Below are positions 1-8,867 of a stretch of DNA of 64,000 nucleotides, piece by piece; position 1 is the stretch's first letter; each line of letters opens with the position of its first letter. The notes below the pieces were generated by a model. The model did no database searches. It worked only from the letters and a program-made list of their open reading frames with translations, and was not told the DNA's origin. Origin of the DNA: Paludibacteraceae bacterium. Its GTDB lineage: Bacteria; Bacteroidota; Bacteroidia; Bacteroidales; Paludibacteraceae. The translations under genes and the position numbers were made by a program. The DNA lies in contig JAFUVS010000003.1 of NCBI GenBank assembly GCA_017471175.1, positions 62,001-126,000 on the forward strand, in the 5' to 3' direction.

Positions 1-3000
1 GGTGCAAACCATACTGCCGGTACTCCGACAGAGGGCGTGAACTCTACAGGTTTCTATTACACCTTGACGCAAACAGTCACTTCTTCCAATACGGTAGGCA
101 GTCCGGATGCAACGGTGGCAATAACCTATAATGCAGGCAACAAAACGGCTACGGGTAAGAATGCCGGTACGGGTACTATTCATTTGCGCCAGCCGGAGAC
201 CTATAAATACAAAGCAGCGAGTGCAGATATTAAGGTGACAGTAACGAAGAATGATCCGGTCTTTACATGGAAAAACGGACCGTATTACCACAACTCGTCT
301 GTCAGCAATGTGTTCTCTTCGACGAACACCGATTTGGCTTACACAATCGGAACTTCTACCAATCCGGATGTGGCTTATGAGTCCGGTAATACGCTGACCG
401 TCTTGTCAAAAGCCGGAACGGCTAACTTTACCGTTTCCCAGCCGGGGAACTATAAATGGAACGGCAAATCCGTAACCTACAGCGTAACCTCGGAGAATCC
501 GTCTAACCATGTGACCTTCACCTATACGCAGGCAATGTATAATGATGGCAGTATTACTATTGCTAAGGTGAGTTCGAAGGGAACCGCTTGGGATGGTGGT
601 AAATTGAGATTAGGAGGTTCAGATACCGGTATCGGAATAGGCTCGCCTGCATATGACTATGATGACAAGTATGTCGATATTGCTTTCAAAGGCATTCCTG
701 AGAAAGTGACTTTTGAAATAGCCACCAATGCAGGTGCTGCAACTGGAGAGTATTGGTATGTTAAAGAGAGTTCGGATGGGAAAAACTGGTCGGGCGAAAA
801 ATGGAGTTCTGAGCACGAAGGAGAAAGTTACGCTTCTTTCTCTGTACCTTTGTCCCAGACAGCCCGTTATATCCGTTTGTGCTATTCCGGTAACTTTGCC
901 GGATATTTCAGAAACATTACTATTCACGAGTTGAAGAGGTTCACTCCGGATCCAAGCAGTTTGGATTTCGGAACGCATCCTATTAATGAGACCTGCGCAT
1001 CGCAAACCTTTGCTTTCAATTATGCCAATGTGGGTCATAATGTGACGCTTGCTACCAATGATTCGCATTTCACCGTTACCCCGACAAAGATTACCAATAT
1101 CGGTGGCGAAAAAGTGGGTTCTACAACTGTTACCGTAAGTTATTCCACCACCGAGGCACACAAATCCAGCGGAGCCAAGATTACCATTACGGATGAGCTG
1201 GGCAATACGGCAACGGTTAATCTGTCCGGCGAAACAAAGAGACTGGATCCGACTATCACATGGAACCCGGACGATGCAACTTTCAATGTGGATGACAAGT
1301 TAACAGCGGTTAACGCGAATGAGTTAGAAGTAACGCTCTCTGTGGCGGCTGCGGATGAGGCTTATGTACATTGCGAGGGCAACACAGCCACTATGATTGG
1401 CGCCAAGACAGGTACCGTAGAGGTGACCGCGCATGTGACGGGAAATAGTATCTATAACGACAAAGACTTCACCAAAGAGATCTCGATTACCAATCTGACA
1501 AAGCAATATATCACATGGGAGCAGGATTTCTCCCGTCTTAAAACGACAGACGGCACCAAATCGATTGTTCTGAATGCATCCTCATCGAGCAGTTTGCCTG
1601 TGACATATGAGTTGGTAGGCGATAAGACCGGTCTTTCTCTTACCCAAAGCGGCGATACATGGACGTTGACCTACTTGGCTTCCGAGTGCAAGAACACCAC
1701 CATAGTTGCCAAACAAGGCGGCGATGCCACCTATGCACCCGCTTCGTCTGTATCGCTTCCGGTAAAAGTGATTGACCCGAAGAAGGTTTGCGACACCGAA
1801 GAGACGCTGGTGAACTCAACCGTAACACTCAAAGAAACGTCCGTTACTTACAATATAGATATTCCTCAATCCATGAATATCTCTTTGAGCCGTGTGAGAG
1901 GTGGATGGTATGTTTATCTGGTAGGCGTAGATGTGGAGTTTTATGATGGCAGGAACGGGACAGGAAGCCGGTTGTTGAAAAAATCGTATTCCCGTGACGA
2001 TATTGATAACTCGTTGGAAACCACCATTGACTTGACAAACTATATCCATGCAAAGTCCGTCAAAGTAGTGACAACTTCTACGTATGGATACAATATTAAC
2101 TCGCTGACTTATACCAAACGGAAAGATTGCAAATTGTCCAAATCGTCTTTGTCCTTTGAGACATATCCGAATACGGTGACATTGGATAAGACATTTGATG
2201 TGGAGTATGCCAACTATCCTGTTACAGTAGAGTGTTCGAACGATAAGTTCTTCTTTACACCAAAGGATTTCGGCGATTGCAGCGAATACGGAACACAAAC
2301 AATATCTGTACATTATGCAGCCGGAGCAAGTGCCGGCGAAGATGTCGGTTACCTGTATATTAAAGACAATACGGGAGTAACATTGCGTACTTGCACATTG
2401 TCTGTAACCATCAACCAAAAAGTAGATCAGAGTATCACCTCGAACAATATCGGTTCGTCTTACAAGACAACGGATAAAGTTACTCTGACCGCTTCAACCA
2501 ACTCCGGCTTGTCGAACTTTACCTATTCGGCGGCTCCTGCAGGCGTGGCGGTTATAAACGGCGCAGAGATGACTTTCACACAGTCGGGAACGATTGCCGT
2601 CACGGTAAGCGAACCGGGTAGTACAATATATAATGCCACAAGCGCAACGGTAGAAAATATTGTTGTCACCAAAGATGTGCCCAATATCCCTACTGTACCT
2701 GCAGGCACCACAGTAACGTACTTGCAGAAACTGAGCAGCAGTACGTTGTCCGGCGGCGCAGCAGATATTACCTTGCGCGGTGTAGCACATACGCCGGTAA
2801 CAGGTGCGTTTGCATGGACAGATCCGGAGTCTGTTATTACGGATAACGCCGGAACCCATAACTACTCTGCTACCTTCACCCCGGCAGACGGCGGTATGTA
2901 CACTACGAACACCTGCATGGTTCCTGTCACAGTTCTCCGTGCGCCCCAGGCGATTACCATGAACAACGGCACGGTACGCGTAACTGTGGGAGGCATTGAT

Positions 3001-6000
3001 GCAGGCAAAGCGGACTCCAAACTGGATTTGAATACGCTGATTGCTTCGCAGACGACGGATACATACGCTGCAAACCGCGCAGGTGCAGTAACCTATGAGG
3101 TGATCAGTGAAAACAAAGCGAAAGCCACAATCAGCAATGTAACCACCTTCTCGGCCACGGAAGTCGGCACATACACCATCCGTGCGACAAAAGCGCAAAC
3201 GGATTATTACAACGAGGTAACGGCGGACTTTACCGTCACCGTAACCAGACGCCCGAACACGATTACTACCGCAGGCCCATACACCAAGTATGTAGATGAA
3301 GAAGTGGCAGAAGTGGCAACGGTTGTGAACAGCGATGGTGAGATACATACCAGCAGTTCGGATGCAACAATCGCATATTATGATATTACAAACAACAAGA
3401 TTGTCATTCCGAACAGCGAGGCAAAATCGTTTGACCAGACAACTGTGACCATCAAGATATGGCAAGACGAAACGGAGCGTTTTGAGGAAATTGCAGAAGC
3501 AGAGGCAAAGACCATCACGCTGACCGTGAAGAAATACGAAAACGCCATTTTGGTTAAAGGTGTTGCCAATTATGTGAATAGCATTACGACGGACTCTTAT
3601 GACAATGAGTTTGTCTTCACATCAAACAATACGGATTACACAAACTCCCCGATTATTGTTACGCAGACGGAAGGAAATGAAATAGCAACCTATTACGATA
3701 CAGAGGAGAATCCGAAAGTGGTATATTCCAATTCCAAGTTAGGAACTGCCACGTGGTCTGTCACTCAAGCAGAGAGTTACAAATACAAGGCTGCCTCCAA
3801 TTCGTTTACCGTAGAGGTGATTCGTAAGCCGTCCGCTTCGTGCAATCTCTACTATGACCCGAACGAGTACGAAGTAACCAACGGTATTACCGACTTCCAA
3901 GGACAAGTGGGACACGTCTATTCTATCGGCGAAGGTCAATACGCTGAAGCCGTCTATATCACTGCCAAACGTTCGTTTGCCGGTATAGCTGACTTCTACT
4001 TGCAGTACTCTACCGATAACGGAAATAACTACACCGACTTGAGCGGCAAATTAGATTTATCGACAAGCTATAAGACCTTTGGTCCGTACTATTTCCCTGC
4101 CAACACGATTGTTACCAATGTGCGCACCATCTCCAAGACAGGCGGCACGTTGAGCAAGTATTACAAAGATTTCTGCGTAACGCGCAAAGTCGTACTTGCT
4201 GCCGAACCTGTCCATATCACCACCACAGCAGCCTCTCTGCCCGTCTATGTAGGTCAGCAGGGTGTTGGCACGCTGATGGTAGATTGGAGTTGCACCGACG
4301 GCGGCGACCTCAAGTTAGTAAGCAACAACAGCAAGTTCACCCTATCGCAAGACGTAATTGAAAACACCGAATGTGCCAATGGCAAAACGCCGATTATTGT
4401 TTACTATACCTCAAGTACAGCAGGAACGGACAATGCCACCATCACTATCTACAACGAGAGCCAGAACATACAGGTAGCCGTAACGGGTGTAACCCACAAG
4501 ACACCGCAAACCATTGATTATTTGGTCAACGATGAAGTGGTAATGCCGACTGAGCAAGGTTATATACCCGTCCACGTTGGCGATGTGATTACGGCTCGCA
4601 CCAATCGTGGACACCTCGTTCTGTTCCAATCCACGTCAGACGCAGAGGTGATGTCCATCAGCGACAACCAACGTACCCTTACGCCGGTAGCCAACGGTAC
4701 GGTTACCGTTCAGGTGCACGGACTCAATACAGATGAAGAAGCGGCATTTGCTACCGTGGACGAAACGATGCGCTTTGTAGTAACGCAAGATATCATTCAG
4801 ACCATCGTATGGGACCAGACTTTCCTCTCGCTTGTCTATGGCGAGGACGAGACGATTGACCTGACCGGCTACGCTACCTATACCGACAGTCAAGGCAGAA
4901 ACAAGACGCGCGCCGTCGTTTATACCGTGGCGGACGAGTCGGTGGCATCGGTAGAAGGAAATGTGCTGACGATTACCGGCGCGGGACAAACCACTATCGC
5001 CGCATCCGTATCGGGCGGCGAGATTGACGGCGAAACGTTCCTTGCCGCTTCCAAGACACTGAAGATTGTGGTTCGCGACCCCAATGCGCCTTGCGACACC
5101 TATATATATACGCAAGCTCAGGAAGAGAAACGCGACCTCGGCTGGAACTGGACGCAAGAGGATAAGACGGCTACCGTAGTCTATGACTTGCAAGCGTATG
5201 GTGAACCGCGTACCTGCAACTTCGACTACTGGGGTACATCCCAAAAGGATCTTGCAGGTGTATCCTACTTCGCTCCCGGTATCGTCAAAGTAGAAGAGTA
5301 CTACGACGGGACGTGGCATACTATACAAGACAATTTGTCGCCCACCAAAGAGAATCAATGGCAGAATTCCGGCGATATACTCCTTTCGGACAAAGCCACC
5401 AAGGTGCAAGTCGTGGTATATGGTCCGCTAAAAGGCAAGATTGCGTTTGTAGAGGTGGATAAATGGCCTACCGGTTACTTCTTTGTGAACAATATGGTGA
5501 TTACCAAGGCGCGCTATATGCGTCCGAGCGTGGATACGCTCCGTCTCGGCGAACAACTCATCTTTGCGCCATACACTATCCAAGAGCCTGTCAATATACG
5601 CTATAGCAATATCTACGGTCCGATTTCCATTGCTTCCGACAATCCGAAGTTCGTTGTCTCGCAGCGTACCATTGCAGGCGAATGTGGCGACCACGGTTCG
5701 TATCCGCTTCTGATCACCTACACCCCGACCACCGAACAGATTCCCGACACGGCGCATATCCGTATCTCGGACGGACGCTTGGACACCACCATCGTGGTAA
5801 CAGGTATGGGACGCGCTATTCCGACCTATACGTTCACCGGCGATGCAGGTACGGAAGATAAAGCCACTGCCGCCAACTGGGACGAGGAAGGTATTCCTGC
5901 CGTTCGTGACTGGCGCGTAGTGGTTGAGAAAGATATGCGCTTGTCGGAGGGACAATCATTGGAATCCAATATCTTTGTCATCAAGCAAGGTGTTACCGTA

Positions 6001-7395
6001 ACGGTAGGCGATGGTGCCACACTGACTATCGGTGGCGGTTTCCCATCGGATGCTGTACAAGGTAACATTGTGGTGGAAGCAGGCGGTACGCTCAACTTCA
6101 CCGATGTTAAGACCTACGGCAAAGCCAATATACAGAACCTGACCCTTTGCTCATCGTTGGGCAACAAGGACGGTTCGGGCAAGTCGGGACAGATTCACCA
6201 TATTGAACAGCTGAATCTGCGCGGTGATGCCTACTTCGAGGTAGCTCTTGATGCCTCGGGTGTATGCTCCCCCGGCTGGTACGACTTCACTGTTCCGTTT
6301 GAGGCGGAAATGAAGTCCATCACTCGCCGCGACAATACCACGCACGAGATAAAGAATATCGTAGATGGCGTTAACTATATGATTCTGAACTATGACGAGG
6401 GACGTAGTCTCAACGGTTGGGGTTGGCATCGCTACTCCGGCGGCAACCTCAAGCCCGGTCAGATCTATACTATCACCATTGACGATGTGGACAATGTCTA
6501 TCGCTTCAAGAAAGCTAAACGCACACCGCTCACCGACCAAAGTGCTGTGGCTATGGTTTGCTCCGCTGGCGATGATCAGAAACGTGGTTGGAACGGATTG
6601 GGCAATGGAACCCTTACCTATACGAATCTGTCTACCGCCACGGACAATGATGCTAACCGCATACAGTATATCCAAATCTACGACCACGCCACCAATACAT
6701 ACAACCCCGTGGAGATTGACGCATATACCTTCGTAGTCGGTTCGGCATTCCTTGTTCAGACCCCCGTAGCGCAAGATATGCTCTTTACCGAACCTGCGGT
6801 AAGCGGCACGCTGCAAGCCCCCGGTCGCAATCGCGATGATGAGGCGGAAGCCTTCACTATCGAACTGACCGATACAAAAGGAACATCTGTTGCCGACCGT
6901 CTCTTCGTCAGAGCTGCCGAAACAGCTTCGGAAACCTATCAGATTGGTCGCGACCTGACTAAATTAAGCAAGACCGGCGAAGCGAAAACAGCACAGATGT
7001 GGGCTTCGGCTTATGATACCAAACTTTGCGCCATCGAGTCGCCGCTTCGTGAGGGTAGCGCACGTATTGCACTGGGTCTCTATGCTTCCGCTAAAGGTGA
7101 ATATCTGTTGGATATAACCAAAGCACCTGCCGATGCCTCGCTCTATCTGACTTACGACGGCAAAGCCATCTGGAACTTGTCAGCATCGCCTTATACACTC
7201 TATCTGAACGAAGGTGAGAACAGTCACTACGGACTGATGTATATCGAGAATAGCCGCCCCGTACCGACAGGCTTTGACCAAGTGGACGAGGGTGAAAACG
7301 TACAGAAATTCGTGCAAGACGGCGTACTTTATATTCATCAAAACGGCATTATTTATGACGTTACAGGTAAAAAAGTGAAAAATATCAACGAATAA
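1..7395 (+). CDS. Giant secreted Ig-repeat surface protein, 5' end outside window
   Basis: The frame is open from base 1, so the true start lies upstream; a GTG at 37 is only the first internal start-like codon. About 2,460 residues are visible, rich in Thr, Ser and Val and built of beta-sandwich-like repeats. At least four copies of a roughly 95-residue module are readable (near residues 310-410, 705-800, 1400-1500 and 1840-1940); each has a stretch of the form SNDxKFxxxP followed by a Gly-rich turn and a strand ending in VxVTG or similar, recalling ASH/Ig-like domains. MBG-like segments (TITWNP, ITWEQDF, VWDQTF) lie between them. The last residues, with NGIIYDVTGKKV, match a short C-terminal motif shared by two other secreted proteins here, suggesting export by the type IX pathway whose component SprA is encoded downstream. 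Role unknown; probably a cell-surface adhesin or scaffold. Secretion route is inferred. Confidence 0.85.
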   Translation, partial: GANHTAGTPTEGVNSTGFYYTLTQTVTSSNTVGSPDATVAITYNAGNKTATGKNAGTGTIHLRQPETYKYKAASADIKVTVTKNDPVFTWKNGPYYHNSSVSNVFSSTNTDLAYTIGTSTNPDVAYESGNTLTVLSKAGTANFTVSQPGNYKWNGKSVTYSVTSENPSNHVTFTYTQAMYNDGSITIAKVSSKGTAWDGGKLRLGGSDTGIGIGSPAYDYDDKYVDIAFKGIPEKVTFEIATNAGAATGEYWYVKESSDGKNWSGEKWSSEHEGESYASFSVPLSQTARYIRLCYSGNFAGYFRNITIHELKRFTPDPSSLDFGTHPINETCASQTFAFNYANVGHNVTLATNDSHFTVTPTKITNIGGEKVGSTTVTVSYSTTEAHKSSGAKITITDELGNTATVNLSGETKRLDPTITWNPDDATFNVDDKLTAVNANELEVTLSVAAADEAYVHCEGNTATMIGAKTGTVEVTAHVTGNSIYNDKDFTKEISITNLTKQYITWEQDFSRLKTTDGTKSIVLNASSSSSLPVTYELVGDKTGLSLTQSGDTWTLTYLASECKNTTIVAKQGGDATYAPASSVSLPVKVIDPKKVCDTEETLVNSTVTLKETSVTYNIDIPQSMNISLSRVRGGWYVYLVGVDVEFYDGRNGTGSRLLKKSYSRDDIDNSLETTIDLTNYIHAKSVKVVTTSTYGYNINSLTYTKRKDCKLSKSSLSFETYPNTVTLDKTFDVEYANYPVTVECSNDKFFFTPKDFGDCSEYGTQTISVHYAAGASAGEDVGYLYIKDNTGVTLRTCTLSVTINQKVDQSITSNNIGSSYKTTDKVTLTASTNSGLSNFTYSAAPAGVAVINGAEMTFTQSGTIAVTVSEPGSTIYNATSATVENIVVTKDVPNIPTVPAGTTVTYLQKLSSSTLSGGAADITLRGVAHTPVTGAFAWTDPESVITDNAGTHNYSATFTPADGGMYTTNTCMVPVTVLRAPQAITMNNGTVRVTVGGIDAGKADSKLDLNTLIASQTTDTYAANRAGAVTYEVISENKAKATISNVTTFSATEVGTYTIRATKAQTDYYNEVTADFTVTVTRRPNTITTAGPYTKYVDEEVAEVATVVNSDGEIHTSSSDATIAYYDITNNKIVIPNSEAKSFDQTTVTIKIWQDETERFEEIAEAEAKTITLTVKKYENAILVKGVANYVNSITTDSYDNEFVFTSNNTDYTNSPIIVTQTEGNEIATYYDTEENPKVVYSNSKLGTATWSVTQAESYKYKAASNSFTVEVIRKPSASCNLYYDPNEYEVTNGITDFQGQVGHVYSIGEGQYAEAVYITAKRSFAGIADFYLQYSTDNGNNYTDLSGKLDLSTSYKTFGPYYFPANTIVTNVRTISKTGGTLSKYYKDFCVTRKVVLAAEPVHITTTAASLPVYVGQQGVGTLMVDWSCTDGGDLKLVSNNSKFTLSQDVIENTECANGKTPIIVYYTSSTAGTDNATITIYNESQNIQVAVTGVTHKTPQTIDYLVNDEVVMPTEQGYIPVHVGDVITARTNRGHLVLFQSTSDAEVMSISDNQRTLTPVANGTVTVQVHGLNTDEEAAFATVDETMRFVVTQDIIQTIVWDQTFLSLVYGEDETIDLTGYATYTDSQGRNKTRAVVYTVADESVASVEGNVLTITGAGQTTIAASVSGGEIDGETFLAASKTLKIVVRDPNAPCDTYIYTQAQEEKRDLGWNWTQEDKTATVVYDLQAYGEPRTCNFDYWGTSQKDLAGVSYFAPGIVKVEEYYDGTWHTIQDNLSPTKENQWQNSGDILLSDKATKVQVVVYGPLKGKIAFVEVDKWPTGYFFVNNMVITKARYMRPSVDTLRLGEQLIFAPYTIQEPVNIRYSNIYGPISIASDNPKFVVSQRTIAGECGDHGSYPLLITYTPTTEQIPDTAHIRISDGRLDTTIVVTGMGRAIPTYTFTGDAGTEDKATAANWDEEGIPAVRDWRVVVEKDMRLSEGQSLESNIFVIKQGVTVTVGDGATLTIGGGFPSDAVQGNIVVEAGGTLNFTDVKTYGKANIQNLTLCSSLGNKDGSGKSGQIHHIEQLNLRGDAYFEVALDASGVCSPGWYDFTVPFEAEMKSITRRDNTTHEIKNIVDGVNYMILNYDEGRSLNGWGWHRYSGGNLKPGQIYTITIDDVDNVYRFKKAKRTPLTDQSAVAMVCSAGDDQKRGWNGLGNGTLTYTNLSTATDNDANRIQYIQIYDHATNTYNPVEIDAYTFVVGSAFLVQTPVAQDMLFTEPAVSGTLQAPGRNRDDEAEAFTIELTDTKGTSVADRLFVRAAETASETYQIGRDLTKLSKTGEAKTAQMWASAYDTKLCAIESPLREGSARIALGLYASAKGEYLLDITKAPADASLYLTYDGKAIWNLSASPYTLYLNEGENSHYGLMYIENSRPVPTGFDQVDEGENVQKFVQDGVLYIHQNGIIYDVTGKKVKNINE

Positions 7396-7427
7396 TTTGG
7401 TCATATCGTAAAACTTTAAGACCTTTG
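7396..7427 (+). promoter_or_regulatory. Bacteroidetes-type promoter for small peptide gene
   Basis: TTTG at 7396-7399, a 20-bp gap, then GACCTTTG at 7420-7427. This matches the TTTG/TAnnTTTG pattern except for G in place of the first T. It starts right after the stop of the giant surface gene and ends 8 bp before the ATG at 7436, so the transcript would have almost no leader. Confidence 0.45.
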
Positions 7428-7435
7428 CGCCCGCT

Positions 7436-7582
7436 ATGAGAAAGTATTATACAATGCCGCAAATAGGGGTAATAGCCCTTCAGGCAGGGGAAAGACTGAT
7501 GTGGGGACTGCCAAATTCCTTGGACAAAGCCGACCATTCCGCACCTGAAAGACATCCTGCAAGTTTGCGCGAGCAATGGTGA
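7436..7582 (+). CDS. 48-residue peptide of the Bacteroidales MKKYxxP type
   Basis: This short frame begins MRKYYTMPQIGVIALQAGER and ends LREQW. Its first 18 residues follow the pattern M[KR]KYxxPxIxVxxLxxxE seen in many tiny uncharacterised Bacteroidales proteins, where a Tyr/Pro/Ile/Leu-spaced N-terminus is followed by a poorly conserved tail. The function of that class is not known to me. A promoter-like site ends 8 bp upstream, which supports independent expression, and there is no recognisable ribosome binding site. It sits between the giant surface protein and the small secreted protein. The alternative is a chance frame; the fit of the N-terminal pattern and the promoter argue against that. 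Confidence 0.5.
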   Translation: MRKYYTMPQIGVIALQAGERLMWGLPNSLDKADHSAPERHPASLREQW

Positions 7583-7705
7583 TAATCCGGTAGGTTGCAA
7601 CGTAACGCATACAATAAGTGTGCATTACGATGCAACCGATTTTTTATGGCAAAGGTGATACGATAAATAATGGATCAAATAACCAATTCTAAAAATCTTA
7701 CAAAA

Positions 7706-8215
7706 ATGAAAAGAGTTCTTTTATTGATGGTGATGGGTTTGTTCACCCTCGGCGCAAGTGCGCAATTGAATATGTCATCGCGTACCGGTAGCGAAGTGAT
7801 TGCCAAAGACAAGAATGGCACGTATATCGTAGCCTTCGAGAACAACGCGTACCAAATTTTTCTGCAAGACTATTTCAAGAGCCGCGAGATAGCAGTCAGT
7901 CTCGGCGCAGACAAACAGACGGCAGCCAAGACGGTTGAGACGATCCTCGCTTGGATGAAGAGTGCCAAGAAAGGGGAAGTGAACCGCGTGAATACCGTAG
8001 GCGAGAAAGACGGTTACAACTTCGTGAAAGCCGATGGCAAGACACTTCTTGTATCGAAAGGCGACAGCGAATACTGCATGGCAGCCTTCAACCTGCTCGT
8101 GCCGGGCTTGAAGAACTACCGCCGTTTCATTACCGACGCTACGGCTCTGCCGCACACCATCGGTCATATCACCACTTCTGACCTGAAGACTATCCAGAAG
8201 AAACTTCTCAAATGA
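7706..8215 (+). CDS. Small secreted protein of unknown function
   Basis: The start is placed at the ATG of MKRVLLLMVMGLFTLGASAQ, a clear signal peptide with likely cleavage after ASA; an in-frame ATG at 7670 would put twelve polar residues before it. The mature part is about 150 residues, alpha/beta in appearance, with no domain I recognise. It contains AYQIFLQDYFKSRE and a Lys-rich C-terminus (TIQKKLLK). The stop overlaps the start of ruvA by four bases (ATGA), so the two are probably translated together, though a link to Holliday junction processing is not implied. It is presumably periplasmic or surface-exposed. Confidence 0.75.
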   Translation: MKRVLLLMVMGLFTLGASAQLNMSSRTGSEVIAKDKNGTYIVAFENNAYQIFLQDYFKSREIAVSLGADKQTAAKTVETILAWMKSAKKGEVNRVNTVGEKDGYNFVKADGKTLLVSKGDSEYCMAAFNLLVPGLKNYRRFITDATALPHTIGHITTSDLKTIQKKLLK

Positions 8216-8826
8216 TAGATTATATTCGTGGTTCGCTGGCAGAACTCAATCCGGCTCTGGCAGTGATAGAAGCAGCCGGTGTGGGCTACGCGATAAATAT
8301 CGCGTTGCCCACTTACTCTATCCTGCAACCTCTTGAAAATAAAGAAACAAAACTCTTTATTACGGAGATTATACGTGAGGATACACACGACCTGTTCGGT
8401 TTCCCCACCAAGGGTGAGCGCGCGCTGTTTGAACTGCTGATGACGGTAAGCGGCATTGGAGCGAACACGGCACGAATGATCTTGTCCGCATTCAGTGCGG
8501 GCGAGGTACGTCAGATTATCGCCACGGGCAATGCGCGCCAATTGAGCCAAGTCAAAGGTCTCGGACCCAAGACTGCGCAGCGCGTTATTGTCGATCTCAA
8601 AGACAAGGTGCTCAAGATTGACCTTGGCGAGGCAAATGCGACGGCTAAGGACTTGCCCGACTACTCATCGCAAGACCTCAATCCGGTTCGACAAGAGGCG
8701 GTCAGCGCACTTACGATGCTCGGCTTCGCACCTGCACCCACCAACAAGGCCGTGGACAAAATCCTTCAAGATGCGCCTGCAGCTACGGTAGAACAGGTTA
8801 TTCGTATGGCACTTAAGATGCTTTAA
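8212..8826 (+). CDS. ruvA: Holliday junction branch migration subunit RuvA
   Basis: RuvA binds four-way DNA junctions as a tetramer and loads the RuvB motor for branch migration during recombinational repair. At 204 residues it has the usual length. The N-terminal OB-fold (about 1-63) begins MIDYIRGSLAEL; the two helix-hairpin-helix segments are VSGIGANTAR (about 82-91) and VKGLGPKTAQ (about 115-124); domain III, which contacts RuvB, occupies roughly the last 50 residues (VRQEAVSALTMLGF onward). It overlaps the upstream secreted-protein gene by four bases and is followed after 41 bp by sprA. From general knowledge, ruvA next to sprA is a common arrangement in Bacteroidota. Confidence 0.97.
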   Translation: MIDYIRGSLAELNPALAVIEAAGVGYAINIALPTYSILQPLENKETKLFITEIIREDTHDLFGFPTKGERALFELLMTVSGIGANTARMILSAFSAGEVRQIIATGNARQLSQVKGLGPKTAQRVIVDLKDKVLKIDLGEANATAKDLPDYSSQDLNPVRQEAVSALTMLGFAPAPTNKAVDKILQDAPAATVEQVIRMALKML

Positions 8827-8867
8827 TTCATAGGCTGCAAACAAAAAATAACTTCTATTCTTCTCTT

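Noticed and set aside
1816..2418. 200-codon minus-strand frame in the giant surface gene
   Set aside because: Antisense shadow of a repetitive coding region; Cys/Ile/Arg-rich with no domain. Several other minus-strand frames in 1-7395 are dismissed for the same reason.
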